A stretch of DNA of 64,000 bases from Metarhizium brunneum (taxonomy: Eukaryota > Ascomycota > Sordariomycetes > Hypocreales > Clavicipitaceae), in assembly GCF_013426205.1 (NCBI RefSeq), contig NC_089428.1:1550001-1614000 (forward strand). The letters are read 5' to 3'. The first letter of the stretch is position 1, and each line of letters opens with the position of its first letter. Position numbers and translations under genes: made by a program. The notes beneath the pieces are model-generated. The model saw only the letters and a program-made list of their open reading frames with translations, made no database searches and was not told where the DNA came from. Shown one piece after another: positions 36,500-48,473 of this stretch.

Positions 36500-38962
36500 T
36501 CATACAATTTTATGTTTACTTTAGGGGCGCATGGACGTATAGTACATGTCGTGGCTTCCACGCCTACGGCAACGAAGCTCAAGTTCAATAATCGGAGACA
36601 AGAAAGAGAGACAAAAGACGCAGTAGCCTAACAGGTTTTGACTTATAAGATAGACAGCTGCCTGCAAGACTTTCCGGTATCCAATGGCTTGGGCGGTGTC
36701 TTCTTGGACCTCATTTGACGATAGTTCCAGCGGGCCATTAATTTTGGACGCCGAAGCAGACGATTTCGTCCAACCCATTGCCAGTGTCTGCGGACTCCTG
36801 GCAGCTCCCATTATATTCCAGGCCAATCCGACGAACCTCTGCATGCAATGCTGATGTGGGAACCGTTTGAACTATTTCCGCGTTTATATATAGTTAAGGT
36901 AATATTTCATTTTTACGAAGGAATGGTTTTCGGTGACGCGTATAACTCTGATAAGTTCTGCGCAAGGATCTTGACGAGCTCAGCTTTTGTCTCTCAAAGA
37001 TATCTCGTATAAATGACAGATCAAAGGACCGTTGATAGTCGCTAGAGCTTTGTCATTGATACCCCAATGAAAGCAAATTTAATCCCTAGGCTATTAGGGA
37101 CAATGTCTGGTGCTTTCCTTACTGACCTTTGTCCCCATGTACGCAATAGGTAGTATCTAGGTAGGTAAGCTCTTGTTTGATACCGCACCAACCTCCCATG
37201 AAATCCTTATAATACAACTGCTAAGTATTCGATGATAAAGGGTATAGCGGTGTCAAGGATTTCATGTGTATTTTACCGTCTTCCTGTAGAGATATGATCT
37301 CGACCTGTTTACTACCCTTGTTGGGGCATCATGGCGAAGCTCTAGACTGACGTGGCAGATATCTCTTCTAACCACAGCCCGCATATGGTCTAACCAGATA
37401 CCCTCTCGGCCTAAAGTTTTTGGATCCTGACCGTAGTCTTGTTCAATGACCCATTCCTATTGCCCGTGTCAGCGTTATTTTCTTGTATCTCCCAAACTTG
37501 GTACATGACTGTCGAGGGCTGGAGTATGACCCGTAGAACACACCTGAGCCGCGAGAAATAGTTGACATATACAAGTCTAGTGGGTGGCCCAATGAGCCAA
37601 CAGCACAACACTAAAGAAGTACGAAGACCACAAATACAGGGCTCGAAGCCTGTCTTGGAAGAAACTTTGTACACCGAGAAGCCCACAACTACCACTTCTA
37701 TGAGTTCGGTTACCGAAAACTTCATAATGTCCTATCCTAAGAGTATGGTTTCCTAGCAATTCTAACCGATTGCTATGACTAGGAATTACCTAATTAGGTT
37801 ATTTCCGTTGTTCCTCAAAGATAGCAGGCTAGATCAGGTCTATTTATACAGGCTGGGGCTTTATAGCAACTTTTGCCTTCGAGGGTTGTTTTCGACACCG
37901 GCAATCTCAGGAAAGCAGCTTTCAGTATGGCTGCGGTTATATCCAAGAGAAATGAGAGAAACGCAATCACAAACAGTTTTATGTGATTTAAGAGAGCCAA
38001 AACACATCATCTAGCTCATAACGGACCCCTTTTCGTAATTGTTGGAGCCAGAAGCTCCTCGGATTCTGCAACAATAATAAGCAAACCGTCTTGGTTCAGA
38101 ATGCATCCCAGGATACGACGTATGGCGCTCAACCAACATGGAACATGAATACTGCGGAAGATCATTGAATGTGTTAGCAGCCCCAAGCCGATGCAGTTGA
38201 AACATTATCAAGTCTCTATAATTTCGTATTTCAGTCCCTTAACGGCAGTCGTCTTAGCCCAATGTGTCAGACTGCATCCCCTTGACCGAGCGAGCCCGAG
38301 CTCAACATTTAAAGCCCCACTGCACCCAGACGAGGACTACAAAAAATACCTGCCTAGGTACCTAGAGGTACCTGCCTATCGCGCTCCATTTCGAAAAGTA
38401 AGTACAATAACTATTTACCTAGGTACTTAATTAAGTACCTAGGTAGTATCAGACTATACGGAGTACTCAGCGACAGGCAAATATGGATCCAGTCCGGTCT
38501 GTATCAGTAAGTAGTAGATGGCAGTGGACCCCGTGATGACGATGGTAAGAGAGCACTGAGTCCACATAGCTCCTGGAGCTTGTTCAACGACCGAGCAGTC
38601 AACAACGGAGTAGTTCTACAAGGGGCTAGTATCCATCAACTACATACATCCATGTCGTGACCTTAACTTCCTTCCTCCCCCTTCATCAATCTGGTTAACT
38701 CTGAGCCTAATTCTTCGCCTGTCTGCTGCCTGTTTTAAGTTCAGTGGAGGTACCTTCCATAGGCACTTGAGTAGGCTTGGAGTCAAGTACCTCAGCACTT
38801 GAGCTGCTAGTTTCGCACATGCAAGCATTTCTTACCTGGACAGCCGCATCCTCTTTTCACTTCGCCATCTTCGTATTGCAGAATCCGTGCCAACTCGCTT
38901 ACCTTCACGCCCACAACCCGGGGCAGACGACGTCTACCGCACTCGCACGGGAAATCGAATGA
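36500..38962. other. Gap between permease and VRL1-like gene
   Basis: In these 2.5 kb I see no gene with support. Features are a TAGGTAGG patch at 37147-37170, a repeat cluster at 38347-38448, and a TACGGAGTA motif at 38457-38465 directly beside it. The right end is the promoter of the VRL1-like gene. Confidence 0.5.
38347..38448. repeat. TACCTAGGTA palindromic clusters (two patches)
   Basis: The first patch is 38347-38378 (TACCTGCCTAGGTACCTAGA). The second, 38416-38448, has two exact TACCTAGGTA copies at 38416-38425 and 38436-38445 arranged around ACTTAATTAAGT, making a larger inverted repeat. Confidence 0.85.
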
Positions 38963-41900
38963 ATGCAACCGCTAAACCCTTTCCTTGCCGCCTTCTTCAA
39001 AAGTCCCGTTGCTGCCCAGTGCACGCCTGTCCATCATCATATCCTTCTCGTCCCACTGACAGATGAGCTTCTGACTTCGCGCGAAATTGACAGCGGCGCC
39101 GCCGCTAGCGAGGTCATCGCATCGGAGGAGTTTCTAGGCAGTCATGTTCTACGGATTCCATCACCTAGCGTCTCCTCGGGGGGTAAAGATGGCGTCCACA
39201 ACTTGCGCGATGTGAGGGGCAAGGCAAAGCAGTTTTCAACCCTGAATGGAAGAAGCGTCGTTATTAAAGACTCTGTGGTATATAGTAACAAAGGTGTGAC
39301 GCCATCATTATCCCAAGTCCTTGCTGCACTTGTTCAATTGGCTTCAGAAAACGCTAACTTGACTCTGCTTTCACAGGCTTCAAAACGTTTGCTCAGGCAC
39401 AGATACTAAACGACGCGATTTGGTACCCCGACGTTTTCGAGCCTCGGCAATGGCTGCTATACTTCATTTCGAAACCCCTGGTTGGTGCATGGGAGGAAGT
39501 CAAGATTCTACCAGCCGTTCTAGGCAACGGTGTGAACAAGAAAATGACTTTGGATACCAAGAAAGTAAACGGCTCGGACACCGCAGAGGGTACTGTTCCG
39601 AAGAAAAAAGATATTAGGAGTTTTCATGAGTTGCTAAACAACTTTCCGATGATTGCGCGACAAATGCAACCCGGTCTTGAGAAGTTATTTTTGGAATTTA
39701 CAACTGTCTTCGAGAAACCTCTGCCGCCACCTCCATCTGCTTCTAGAATACCAGACCCTCTGCCTGATGGCCCAATCACTGCAGCAATGCGAAGAGCACG
39801 CTCGAACAGTTTCTCCATCCGGAATGGCAAGGCCATCAACCGTGATTCACTTCCAGTAACGGAGGACTTTTACGCCGAAGATGACGAGGATGTGATGAGG
39901 GCTTCATTAGAGACCGCTGTCACTGCGGCTATTGACTTGTTTCAGAGCGTCGACAAACAACAGCTGTCTCTTCTTGGAGCCACAACGGACTTAACTGGAC
40001 CCCTAGTAGAAAAGCTCATCGAACGTTATGTCACTGAAAATATCAATCACCTCATATTCCCCAAACTCAGTGCTATCAAACGACCCGAGGATCTCGAGCT
40101 CGAAGCAAAAATCAGGCAAATGGAGTATATTGATATATCACAGCTGGGAATCGCTATTGATGGAGGATCCAGGGCCAAACATGATTTGCTTATCCAACTT
40201 GGACCCGCCATCGAAGAATTCAAGAAGATAGCGAACGCTATGAGCCCTGGAGAAATGATGGATGCTCTATTGTCTACTACGAAGGCTGCTTCGCAGTTGA
40301 CTGATACATCTAGGACCCAGATGGCCAACGGCAAGGAAGACCCCGTATATGAAAAGGCAATCATGACGGTCAATGCCGACACATTAGTCTCGCTCCTTCT
40401 CTACGTCGTAATTCGCTCCCAGGTCCGAAATTTGCAGGCGCGGCTAGTGTATATTCGAAATTTCATATTTATTGACGATGTCGACAGTGGAGAAATGGGA
40501 TATGCGCTAAGTACGTTTGAGGCCGTACTCGCATATCTCGCTTTGGATTCGGCGGGTCTCCGAAGAGCAAGCAGGCGGAACAAAGCCTTGTGGGATGCCG
40601 CGAAGAGGACAGACTTGACCGAGCTGAAAGCAATCATGGAACCAAATATGTCAGCCGTTGTAGACGGGGATGACGATTTCGAGCTCGATGGAGACCCTGA
40701 TGAACAGGCAAGACCAATTCGGCGTCCGTCATTTACCTGGAGTCTACAAGATAGCTCCTCAAGACGCTCATCTCTGGCGTTGACCCCGTCGGACAGATTC
40801 TCTCGTGGCTCCGGCCTAGGTCATGTATTTCCATTCCAGTCTAATGGCAACTGTGAAGAGGGTGACTTTTCGCTGGTCAAACGAGTTAAGCGAGTTGCCA
40901 TGGACACTCGCAGCTTATCAAGCGGGTCTGAAATCTCCTTCCACTCACGCACAGGCAGTATTGGGACTCTGGGCAGTGCCATCGAAGGAGATGTATCTGT
41001 CGAGCGCCTGGCCCAGACGAGCAATTCCTTTGGCGAGTCTGTTCTAATGATTGCCGTCCAGAGTGAAAATCCAGCGTCTCTAAGGTACTTACTCTCTCTT
41101 TCTGGGTACTATTCTCTTGAAGTGATACTTCAAGACATGAATAATGAGGGAACGACTTTACTAAGCGCTGCCATACAACTTGGTCATAAGGATCTCATTA
41201 ATATGCTCCTGGAGCGGATTGATATATGTACTGAGGACCAACGTGTGCAGTACTTATCCGAGCAAGACATCTGGGGACGCAGCGTCGGGCATTACCTTTT
41301 CCATGCTCCTTCTTTGATTGCAAGGATCGGGAAGCTAATCCCTTGGAGACAACGTGACAAGAATGGCCAGACACCGTTGTTCGCCCTGTGCCGTTCCTAT
41401 GATAATGAGAACTACTACGATATGGTGGAGGCTGGACTGAGGGTGGCAAGAGAAACCCAAAATGATGGACAGGCATTACACCTTGACGACCATGTGGATG
41501 CCAAGGGCAATACTTTACTCCACATTATAAATGATACAAGGCTTGCAATGAGGATATTGCATTACTGCGACATCGACGTGAACGCGACCAACGAGAAAAG
41601 ATTCACAGCACTCATGGTCGCCAGTAAATATGGAAGATACGATATGGTCAGGTGTCTATTCGCTGATCCCAGAGTAGATATTGCAGCAAGAGAGATGCGT
41701 GGTCTCACTGCTGTAGAGCTTGCAAAGGACGACGATGTGCGGAACAAAATTGATGACCTTGCTCTGTTTAGCATGCCTGCGGGACGTGATGGGAGAATTA
41801 CTGGTGTTGTCCGTGCTTTCTTCGTGGAAGATGGGAGTGTGAGGCTAGTCCTGAAGTCGGCGGCGCCAACGGATCATGATAGTTACACTGTAACGACGAC

Positions 41901-42976
41901 TAGGCGCTCTCTGGCGGAGTTCGAGCAGTTGGCCCATCTTTTGGCCGAAGAGCAGCCTGCTTCATGGATTCCGTCCATGTCTGATACGAGGTCACCATTT
42001 CAAATACCCGTGAAACCATCCCGAGCGATTCTGCGAGACGTTCAAGCGAAGACAGATTGGTTCCTGAGGATTATGCTGAGCCATCCCACTTTAGCAACCC
42101 ACGAGATGCTATGGGAGTTCTTCCTTGTCCCTGAACTCCAGCTTGAAGCAATGGAACAGCGCACGAAGCTCAAGGTGGAGGCCAGGATCGAGAGAATCAA
42201 GGAAGAGTACGAACCTATTCGCGATATGAGAGAAGTGGAGCAATTTGTGAATCATGCCAGGGAGATGGTCCGAAGTGTCAGCTATTCGACAAAAAGCGTT
42301 ACAAGACGCGCCAATGGTGTCGGACTGGCTATAAGCGGTGAGTTTAGCGGACATGAGACAGCAGAAGCCAACTGCAAAAAAGCACCTATACTAACTCGAT
42401 GATAATTGGCAAGACCTTTACGATTCCATGGTGCTCCTACACAGGGCAGTATCTTCAATAAAATTCTTGCCACAATCCCACATCAGCGCTCTGGAGGCAT
42501 ACGTAAGAGCCATGGCTCCGACCCAAGCAAGTCCACAAGCCATGCTACATAACACCTTGATGGCTATCCAATCGACAGTCCAAGCACTTTTGTCATCACT
42601 TGCGCGACCTACGACATTAATTAGTCAGATAACAGCTGCCAAACGAGACGCTGATAGAAACGACAGCTCTGCGGGCCGTTCCTCACGATGGGTATTGGGG
42701 CTGCTGGATGAGACCAGGCAAAGAATTCAAGACGGAAGAGAGAAGCGGGCTAAGAAATACCGCGAAGAGGCCGAATACCTCTCCAGAGAGCTGCGATATA
42801 CACAACAGACGGTGGCAGGAGAATTAGCCGGATGGCAGGACATGCACGAGAAAATGGGACGCCGAGCCATCCGGGAGTTCGCACGAGCCATGGTCGTTCA
42901 AGAGAGAACGCGGCTAGATGGAATGGTTCGCGCTCTTCGAAAGGTCGGGACGCAACGGTCAAATGTCAAGTCATGA
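38963..42976 (+). CDS. VPS9-ankyrin-PX protein, VRL1/VARP-like
   Basis: This is a large endosomal guanine-nucleotide exchange factor candidate for Rab5-type GTPases. Exons 38963-39293, 39377-42337 and 42414-42976 give 1284 residues. Domain order: an N-terminal conserved region from MQPLNPFLAAFFKSP with an early FKTFAQAQILNDAI; a VPS9 domain around 310-500 (VNADTLVSLLLYVVIRSQV and DSGEMGYALSTFEAVLAYL are the core helices); a Ser/Arg-rich linker; ankyrin repeats at about 660-900 (ESVLMIAVQSENPASLRYL, GTTLLSAAIQLGHKDLINML, FTALMVASKYGRYDMVRCLF); a PX-like domain at about 915-1030; and a long helical C-terminus. The layout is that of yeast Vrl1, whose PX and C-terminal helices form the VINE coat with Vin1. 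That partnership is inferred here. Confidence 0.92.
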
Positions 42977-43398
42977 GCATCCTCTGGACTGGCATTGACT
43001 GTATCTCACTACATAGATGAATGGCCTTTATCTTTTGGTTACAGGGAACGTGGCCAATGTAGTACAATAACAACCAACACATAGACGGCCGGAGACCTAA
43101 TTTTTTTTTTTTCAAACTAACCTAGTGGTACTATAACATCACAGGTAAATTGAAGGGGGTTAGAGTCATCTTTCATTGCATAGCGGGCAGCGTTGCGGTA
43201 TATATATTGCTTTATTGGATTCTATGTACACGTTAAACACACACGGCTCGTCAGTGTATTATAGTCCGAATCTGGACGTTAGAAAAATTCGTCGAATCAT
43301 GACTGCCTTAACCTCATATTACTATGCCTCTTGATTAAACCTTGCTGACGGCAACGGCCGGGCCGTATTGTTACCGTTGAGTTCGATTGCCAGTGGCT
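42977..43398. other. Convergent 3' gap
   Basis: Holds the 3' untranslated regions of the VRL1-like gene and of the conserved orphan on the opposite strand. There is a 12-T run at 43101-43112. No gene. Confidence 0.6.
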
Positions 43399-45337
43399 TT
43401 ATATCCCCGCATATTTAACTCCTCGCTTTCCCAACTCCTTCCTTCCAATGGCGTCCTCGGGCCATATCCATCCCCGACTGCGCTTTGCCTCTCGCTTCTC
43501 TGCCAGCTGAGGCTGTGGCATCCAGCTGTCGCGAGGCTTAGCCTTGCGTCGTGTTCCCTCGGCAGGAGCGCCAATGTCTGCCCTCCAATGAGCATGTCCT
43601 GCCGGCGTATCATCGCTCGCAAGTTGGCACATGCCCCAGAGAGCAAGGCAAGCAGTCAACGGGGTCGAAACCTCCGCGTCGTCCGCATTGTTGGCATCGG
43701 GTGCCGTCACGGAGAGCTGCACAGAGGTGACCTCCAGATCGCCGAAGAAGGGAGTAGACTCTGTTCCGCAGCGAACAAGAACAAGCTCAATCTCGGTAAG
43801 AATGAAGCCGTATCTGCAGCTGTGCTCGCGCATGGCGTGATGTAAAGCCGACAGGCCACGGAGGTACTCTACCCGCTTTACATTTCCCTCAACTCGCATG
43901 CCGGTGTTGAAGCGATCGAAGCTCCGAACGAGACCAACCACTCTGGCCAGAGGCTTTCCACCGAAAATAGCGGCAGCACTAGATGATTCTCCAGCCGCAT
44001 TTGCGACGAAGAGCAGTTCCTTGACGCTGCTGGACGACTTGGTTGGTACCGAGAATTGCAGAGGACGGCTGGAAGAGATGGCGAGGGCAGAGTTGAGCTT
44101 GGGCAGGTAGTATGATGTGTAAATATTGTGGAGGGAAACCTCAGTCTCAGGGTTCCTGGAAGACATGCTGGCCTGCGGAAGGAGAGAGGCGGGCACAGGA
44201 GTTGTCAGGAGGCCCGAAGCGCCCGGTAGAGCAAATATAGCCTGCGCATTGAAGGAGCTCCAGGGGCGAATGTTGCGAACGTCCCACCAAAAGTGCCTGA
44301 TGCTTGGGTCTCGCATCGGGAACGAGATGGTGCGAACAAGAGAAGCAGCAGGATTGTACTCCATTAGGTAATTTATAAGTGTTGTGGAGGATGTAAGAGG
44401 AGCAGCAACCGGCTCCGGAGTCCCATCAAGACTCAAGGGTGACTGAGAACGTGGATCATACGATGAAAATGAAAACTCTGGAGGCGGGGTGTGCAATGCA
44501 GGTGTAGTCTTGGCCATGAATGGGATTTGACGATAGGTTGTATAACCGTACTTGCCAAGTGTGCTAGCATCAAGGCTGTAACACGTTGTTGACGCTTGGC
44601 GAGGGACGGTAGACAGGCCATCTGGCTCGGCAGTTGCCACGCTTGCGTTGCTGCCCCTGTTGCTATTATGGCAGCCGTTGAGGTTATGAAAGTTGGCCGG
44701 AGAAGATAGAAGGGGAGCCGGGTTTGACAAACACTGCTGTTCATGAAGAGAGCCGCCGGAGGGAAAAGACGACAGGTGAGCGTAAGCCATGTTGGTGAGC
44801 GCCTCCGGGTTCGTGTAGCTTCGCGCGTGGCTAGATCGCACGGATCTGACGGACGAGGCTCTGGTGGAAACAGGAGTAGTGTTGCGAGCACGATGAAGCT
44901 TGCTCATTGATACAGGAGTATGCTGGGGAGTATGATGAGCAGGGTGACACGCATCGATATGCTGGTCCTGATGGCGAATCTTGGGCAGCAAGACCGGGCC
45001 ATGTTGATGAACGGGAGGACTGGCTCGGGGAGGTGTCGTCAGCCTGGTGCAAGCTGAGTCTGGAGTAGACTCTACTGTGGACACAGTCGAGTATATGGAG
45101 GACGCCTTGGACGAAGATCGAGCATGAGGACGGACACATGGTAGCTCCAAGAGTGAAGGATCAAATGAATATGCTGGATCTATTGTAAATGCGTCTTGTG
45201 AAGGCGGCGTAGAGGGAGAGGGAAAGGTAAAGTTGAAGGCGACGCCCGCTTCCAGACTATGAGAATGAAGAATTAGTCGAATGCCCAACGAAAGGGATGT
45301 GTTTACAGTGAAGCAGGCAGGAAGCTTACGCAGACAT
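43399..45337 (-). CDS. Conserved fungal protein of unknown function
   Basis: Minus-strand exons 45337-45330 (8 nt) and 45256-43399 give 621 residues; the start reads M-S-A-L-E-A-G-V-A-F-N-F-T-F. The first 280 residues are low-complexity (Ser, Thr, Pro, His). The C-terminal 350 form a conserved block with TTLINYLMEYNPAASLVRTI, FWWDVRNIRPWSSFNAQ, LVRSFDRFNTGMRVEGNVKR, LHHAMREHSCRYGFILTEIE, LTACLALWGMCQLA, HWRADIGAPAEGTRRK and the C-terminal KREAKRSRGWIWP. I recall this family in many ascomycetes, sometimes labelled 'sialidase' without good reason; I see no sialidase Asp-box or catalytic pattern. The GFILTEIELVLVR region resembles nuclease-like or kinase-like core strands, but that is a guess. 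The 3.1 kb upstream gap suggests complex regulation. Confidence 0.88.
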
Positions 45338-46392
45338 GGTAACTTGGGAGTGGGAGGATTCAGGAATGAATATTATGAAAGAAATGCTGATTAGATGAAC
45401 TCGAGTCCAGCTCCAGGAGGTATATCAATGCAAGTGGCAGGCGGTACGTGAGGTAGAGAGATACAGCGAGGCCGAGTTGAATGCGTGCGCGTCGTGAACT
45501 GAGGGCTCGAAATTCGCCCAGAGAAGCAAGAGATTATCGATTTCTTTGTTGCGACCAGCGCTTGACTAAGCATGAGAAGCAAAATGCAGTGTAATATAAC
45601 GAAATGACTGGGCAATGAGAACAAGGCAGAAACCAGTTGGGTGATGCAAGGCCAGTATATGCGGCCACCTGTGGGTTAGGAGGCCTCGTGGCAAGGGAAG
45701 AAAAGAAGAGAAAGGCAGTCACGAAACGATTGGGAAACAGAAAACGAGGTGGGAAGTTGGAGGGATGATGCCGACTTCTTATTCTCGCCATGAGCCTGAT
45801 GGAGGAGTAGGCATGTGCGGCTACAACATAGTCGACCGGGGGGCGTGCGTATCCAGGTATACATACATGCCGTGTGAGAGGGTAACGATTAGGCGCGCCG
45901 CACTCGGAAATCTAGTAAAAGGCGGGATAGGGAAGACAAGTGCAGAGTACTACCGCATTGGCATGGTCGCTGGTGTAGTTCAGATGGGACGCGAATAGGA
46001 AGCCGCAGCAAGGATTTAGACATGGCTCCCAAGGGACCGTCGGTGGACTCGCCACAAAACAGCCGCCTTGGCGACAGAGGTTGACAGGTGTGAAACGCGA
46101 AAGAGACCCGATGGGATAGTCTCGGTTCAATGTTGTCAGAAGACCGACACGAAAAGAAAGAAACTCTTGGCTTTTGCCCACTGGGCGCGGTGAAGAAACG
46201 TGTAAGTGGGCATCAACTCGTGAGCCCCCAGCACGGGCAAGAGATGCGATACGGGTCATTGTCATGCGCGCATTGGTGTTTCCGCGACTGATACGTGAAC
46301 AAAGTGTCGACGTGTTTATACAGATCAACTGCAGGTTGGTCGTGTCCATGGATATCGACCATGGCGTACGGAGTAGATGCACATACGGAGTG

Positions 46393-46413
46393 CATGCTCC
46401 ATGCTCCATGCTC
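46393..46413. repeat. Three tandem CATGCTC units
   Basis: Three perfect 7-bp direct copies, preceded by TACGGAGTG and followed by the partial unit CATCC. Confidence 0.85.
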
Positions 46414-46753
46414 CATCCAAACGCCTCGCACATCGAGGTGGGAGGACAAGGGCCAGGATTCCGAGGAACCGAAGCATAGTCAAGGTGAACCAGGCCATGA
46501 TCAGGGCTCCACATGCACGGTTCTGGGGTTGTGCGGATTGCTGCAGGCGCCGGCCTCCTGGTTGGCCAGCTTTCTGCCGTCAATGACTCATTTTTAGATG
46601 CAGAGTCTAAACTCGCCTTTGTGCGCGTGTTGGCTCGATGCACCTAGGGCATTAAGACGTTGGGCCGTGGACAACACCATCGCGTTGCCCACGACTCGAC
46701 ACGTAACGACGTCTCGACGATTTCCTGACGCGTCCATCGCGTCTTGACCTCTT

Positions 46754-46788
46754 GTCTACTGTCTAGTGTCTACTGTCTACTGTCTCTT
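46754..46788. repeat. Five tandem GTCTACT units
   Basis: Units are GTCTACT, GTCTAGT, GTCTACT, GTCTACT, GTCTCTT: a short minisatellite with two diverged copies. Confidence 0.85.
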
Positions 46789-46952
46789 GTCGACGCCACG
46801 GCAACCCCAAAGGCAGCTGCACCCAAGGTGATACGGAGAGTGGCATTGACAGTGACAGCGACATTGCACTAGATTGCAGGAGGCTGAGCGAGATCCATAC
46901 TGGCGGCTAAGTTATAATGCAAAGGTGAGCCATCAGGGCCGAACGCTACTAT

Positions 46953-46978
46953 AAAAAAAAAAAAAAAAAAAAAAAAAA
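46953..46978. repeat. Poly(A) run, 26 nt
   Basis: An uninterrupted A26 homopolymer, by far the longest in the window. No flanking coding sequence or target-site duplication was recognised. Confidence 0.9.
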
Positions 46979-48473
46979 GGAAGAGTCTGGTAGATTAAAA
47001 AGGGAAGACGGGGGGGAAAGGGTAAGACGGCAATCCCCGGCAGCATCTTGTGCGCTGTCGGCTGCCTTCTTCCCAGCCACAAGACGGCAAGATGCTGGCC
47101 TGTATCTTGGTGCATCATGGCGGCTGCCCGCCGGCGCTTAACTACACAAGCAACCGGACTGGCCCAAAGTAGGACCTGAACGGAGAAAAGGGTCTGTCTG
47201 GTACTCCGTAGCTTGAGACCAAAAGTCTCCCAGCCGACGGGCGGCTGGGGAAATTACAGAGCCACCAAAAGCCTCTCCAGCTCGCCCTAACTGCACCGCC
47301 CCGTTTGCCTCCTGGCCCAGAGAGGTCAGAGAGTCGAGACCTTTCAATGTTGATTGTGCCTCCGGTCTGCTCATGTCGGTCTTGCGTTGTGGCGGATTAT
47401 GGACCATGCCGCCTGTCAACGGCTGCAACATTGGATGCCGTGGGGGACACCGTGGAGTGACACGGCAATGACATGGAAGCACTAGACTGCTTCGTGAGAC
47501 GCCAGGAAGCGCGACACCAGCCTTGCTCTGTTATTGGTCGCTTGCCACGCGCCCGTCGTTTGGCAACGCGCTCGGGAAGAAATGCCACCAAAAGGCACAC
47601 GCACGTCTCTGTCGCCCTCCCGTCCGCGCCACGACGCCAACATTGAACCCTTGCAACCTTGTAATATTGGCATCCCCGTACGGAGTATGGAGGAGTTCTG
47701 CTGAACTACGGCACCAACCCCCAGCCCGTTTGGCCAGGGGCTTTCCACGGGAACCATGCTCCAGGTCCCCTGCGCCATCTCCCATCCACTGGCTGGTTTC
47801 CTCCCATCTTCAGAGTCGTTGCGGGCCTCAAGCCTTCTTCTCGCCTATCGTCGTCCCAAGTCAGCTTGCCTTTGCCGCCGACATTTGTTTCGAAACAAAC
47901 CCGCTGTAGGCCGTATTCAAGGATTTGAAGGCCTCTGAGCCCATATGACGTTGCTCACCACAGCCCGCAAACTGCCTGAAACTGCCACTCTGCGTGTCCA
48001 GATGCCGACGTGCTTGAAATCGGCCATGAGCCTTATGTGCAAGCACCAGGACCTTTGCGTTGTGGAGGCGGAGGGAGGCCGTCATCGCGGAGATAAGGCA
48101 CGATGCTGCGTGGTAAAGGTCATGGGCGTATGGGAGCTACCATCAAACTCTTAATCGGTTCCCGAACGCAATGCTACACGCCCTTCTTCTATTTTGGCTG
48201 GTTTGTAATAAGCTGCCAACACAGAGTGCTACGTAAAACAAAATGTACTTGGCCAAGTGACATATCTATCCCTCATGTAGTACGCTATGGTGTATTTTCC
48301 CCCAGTCAGACATGCATACATATGTCATTTGTCCCAGCATCACCGAGCACGGCTTTCTATGCCAGTATTTATAGCACTGCGAATACACCTTGACAGTTCA
48401 AGCACCGTTTTCGCTGCCATTATATCAATAGTTGCGCAGAGGCTCACGATGGTCCCCCAACACTCTTTATTGG

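Larger units (their letters stand above)
45338..48473. promoter_or_regulatory. 3.1 kb gap upstream of the conserved orphan
   Basis: This is the second-largest gene-free stretch, between two minus-strand genes. It holds three TACGGAGTA-type motifs (46367-46375, 47202-47210, 47679-47687), three tandem CATGCTC units (46393-46413), five tandem 7-mers (46754-46788) and a 26-nt A run (46953-46978). A 243-codon ATG-initiated minus-strand frame (46643-45912) crosses the CATGCTC repeats and looks like chance. The part right of 45337 should be the orphan's promoter. Confidence 0.5.

Noticed and set aside
45912..46643. 243-codon ATG-initiated open frame on the minus strand
   Set aside because: It reads through the CATGCTC repeats, has no recognisable domain and uneven composition; likely chance in a GC-rich gap.
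46953..46978. Poly(A) run as proof of a retrotransposon
   Set aside because: No reverse transcriptase sequence or target-site duplication was seen next to it.
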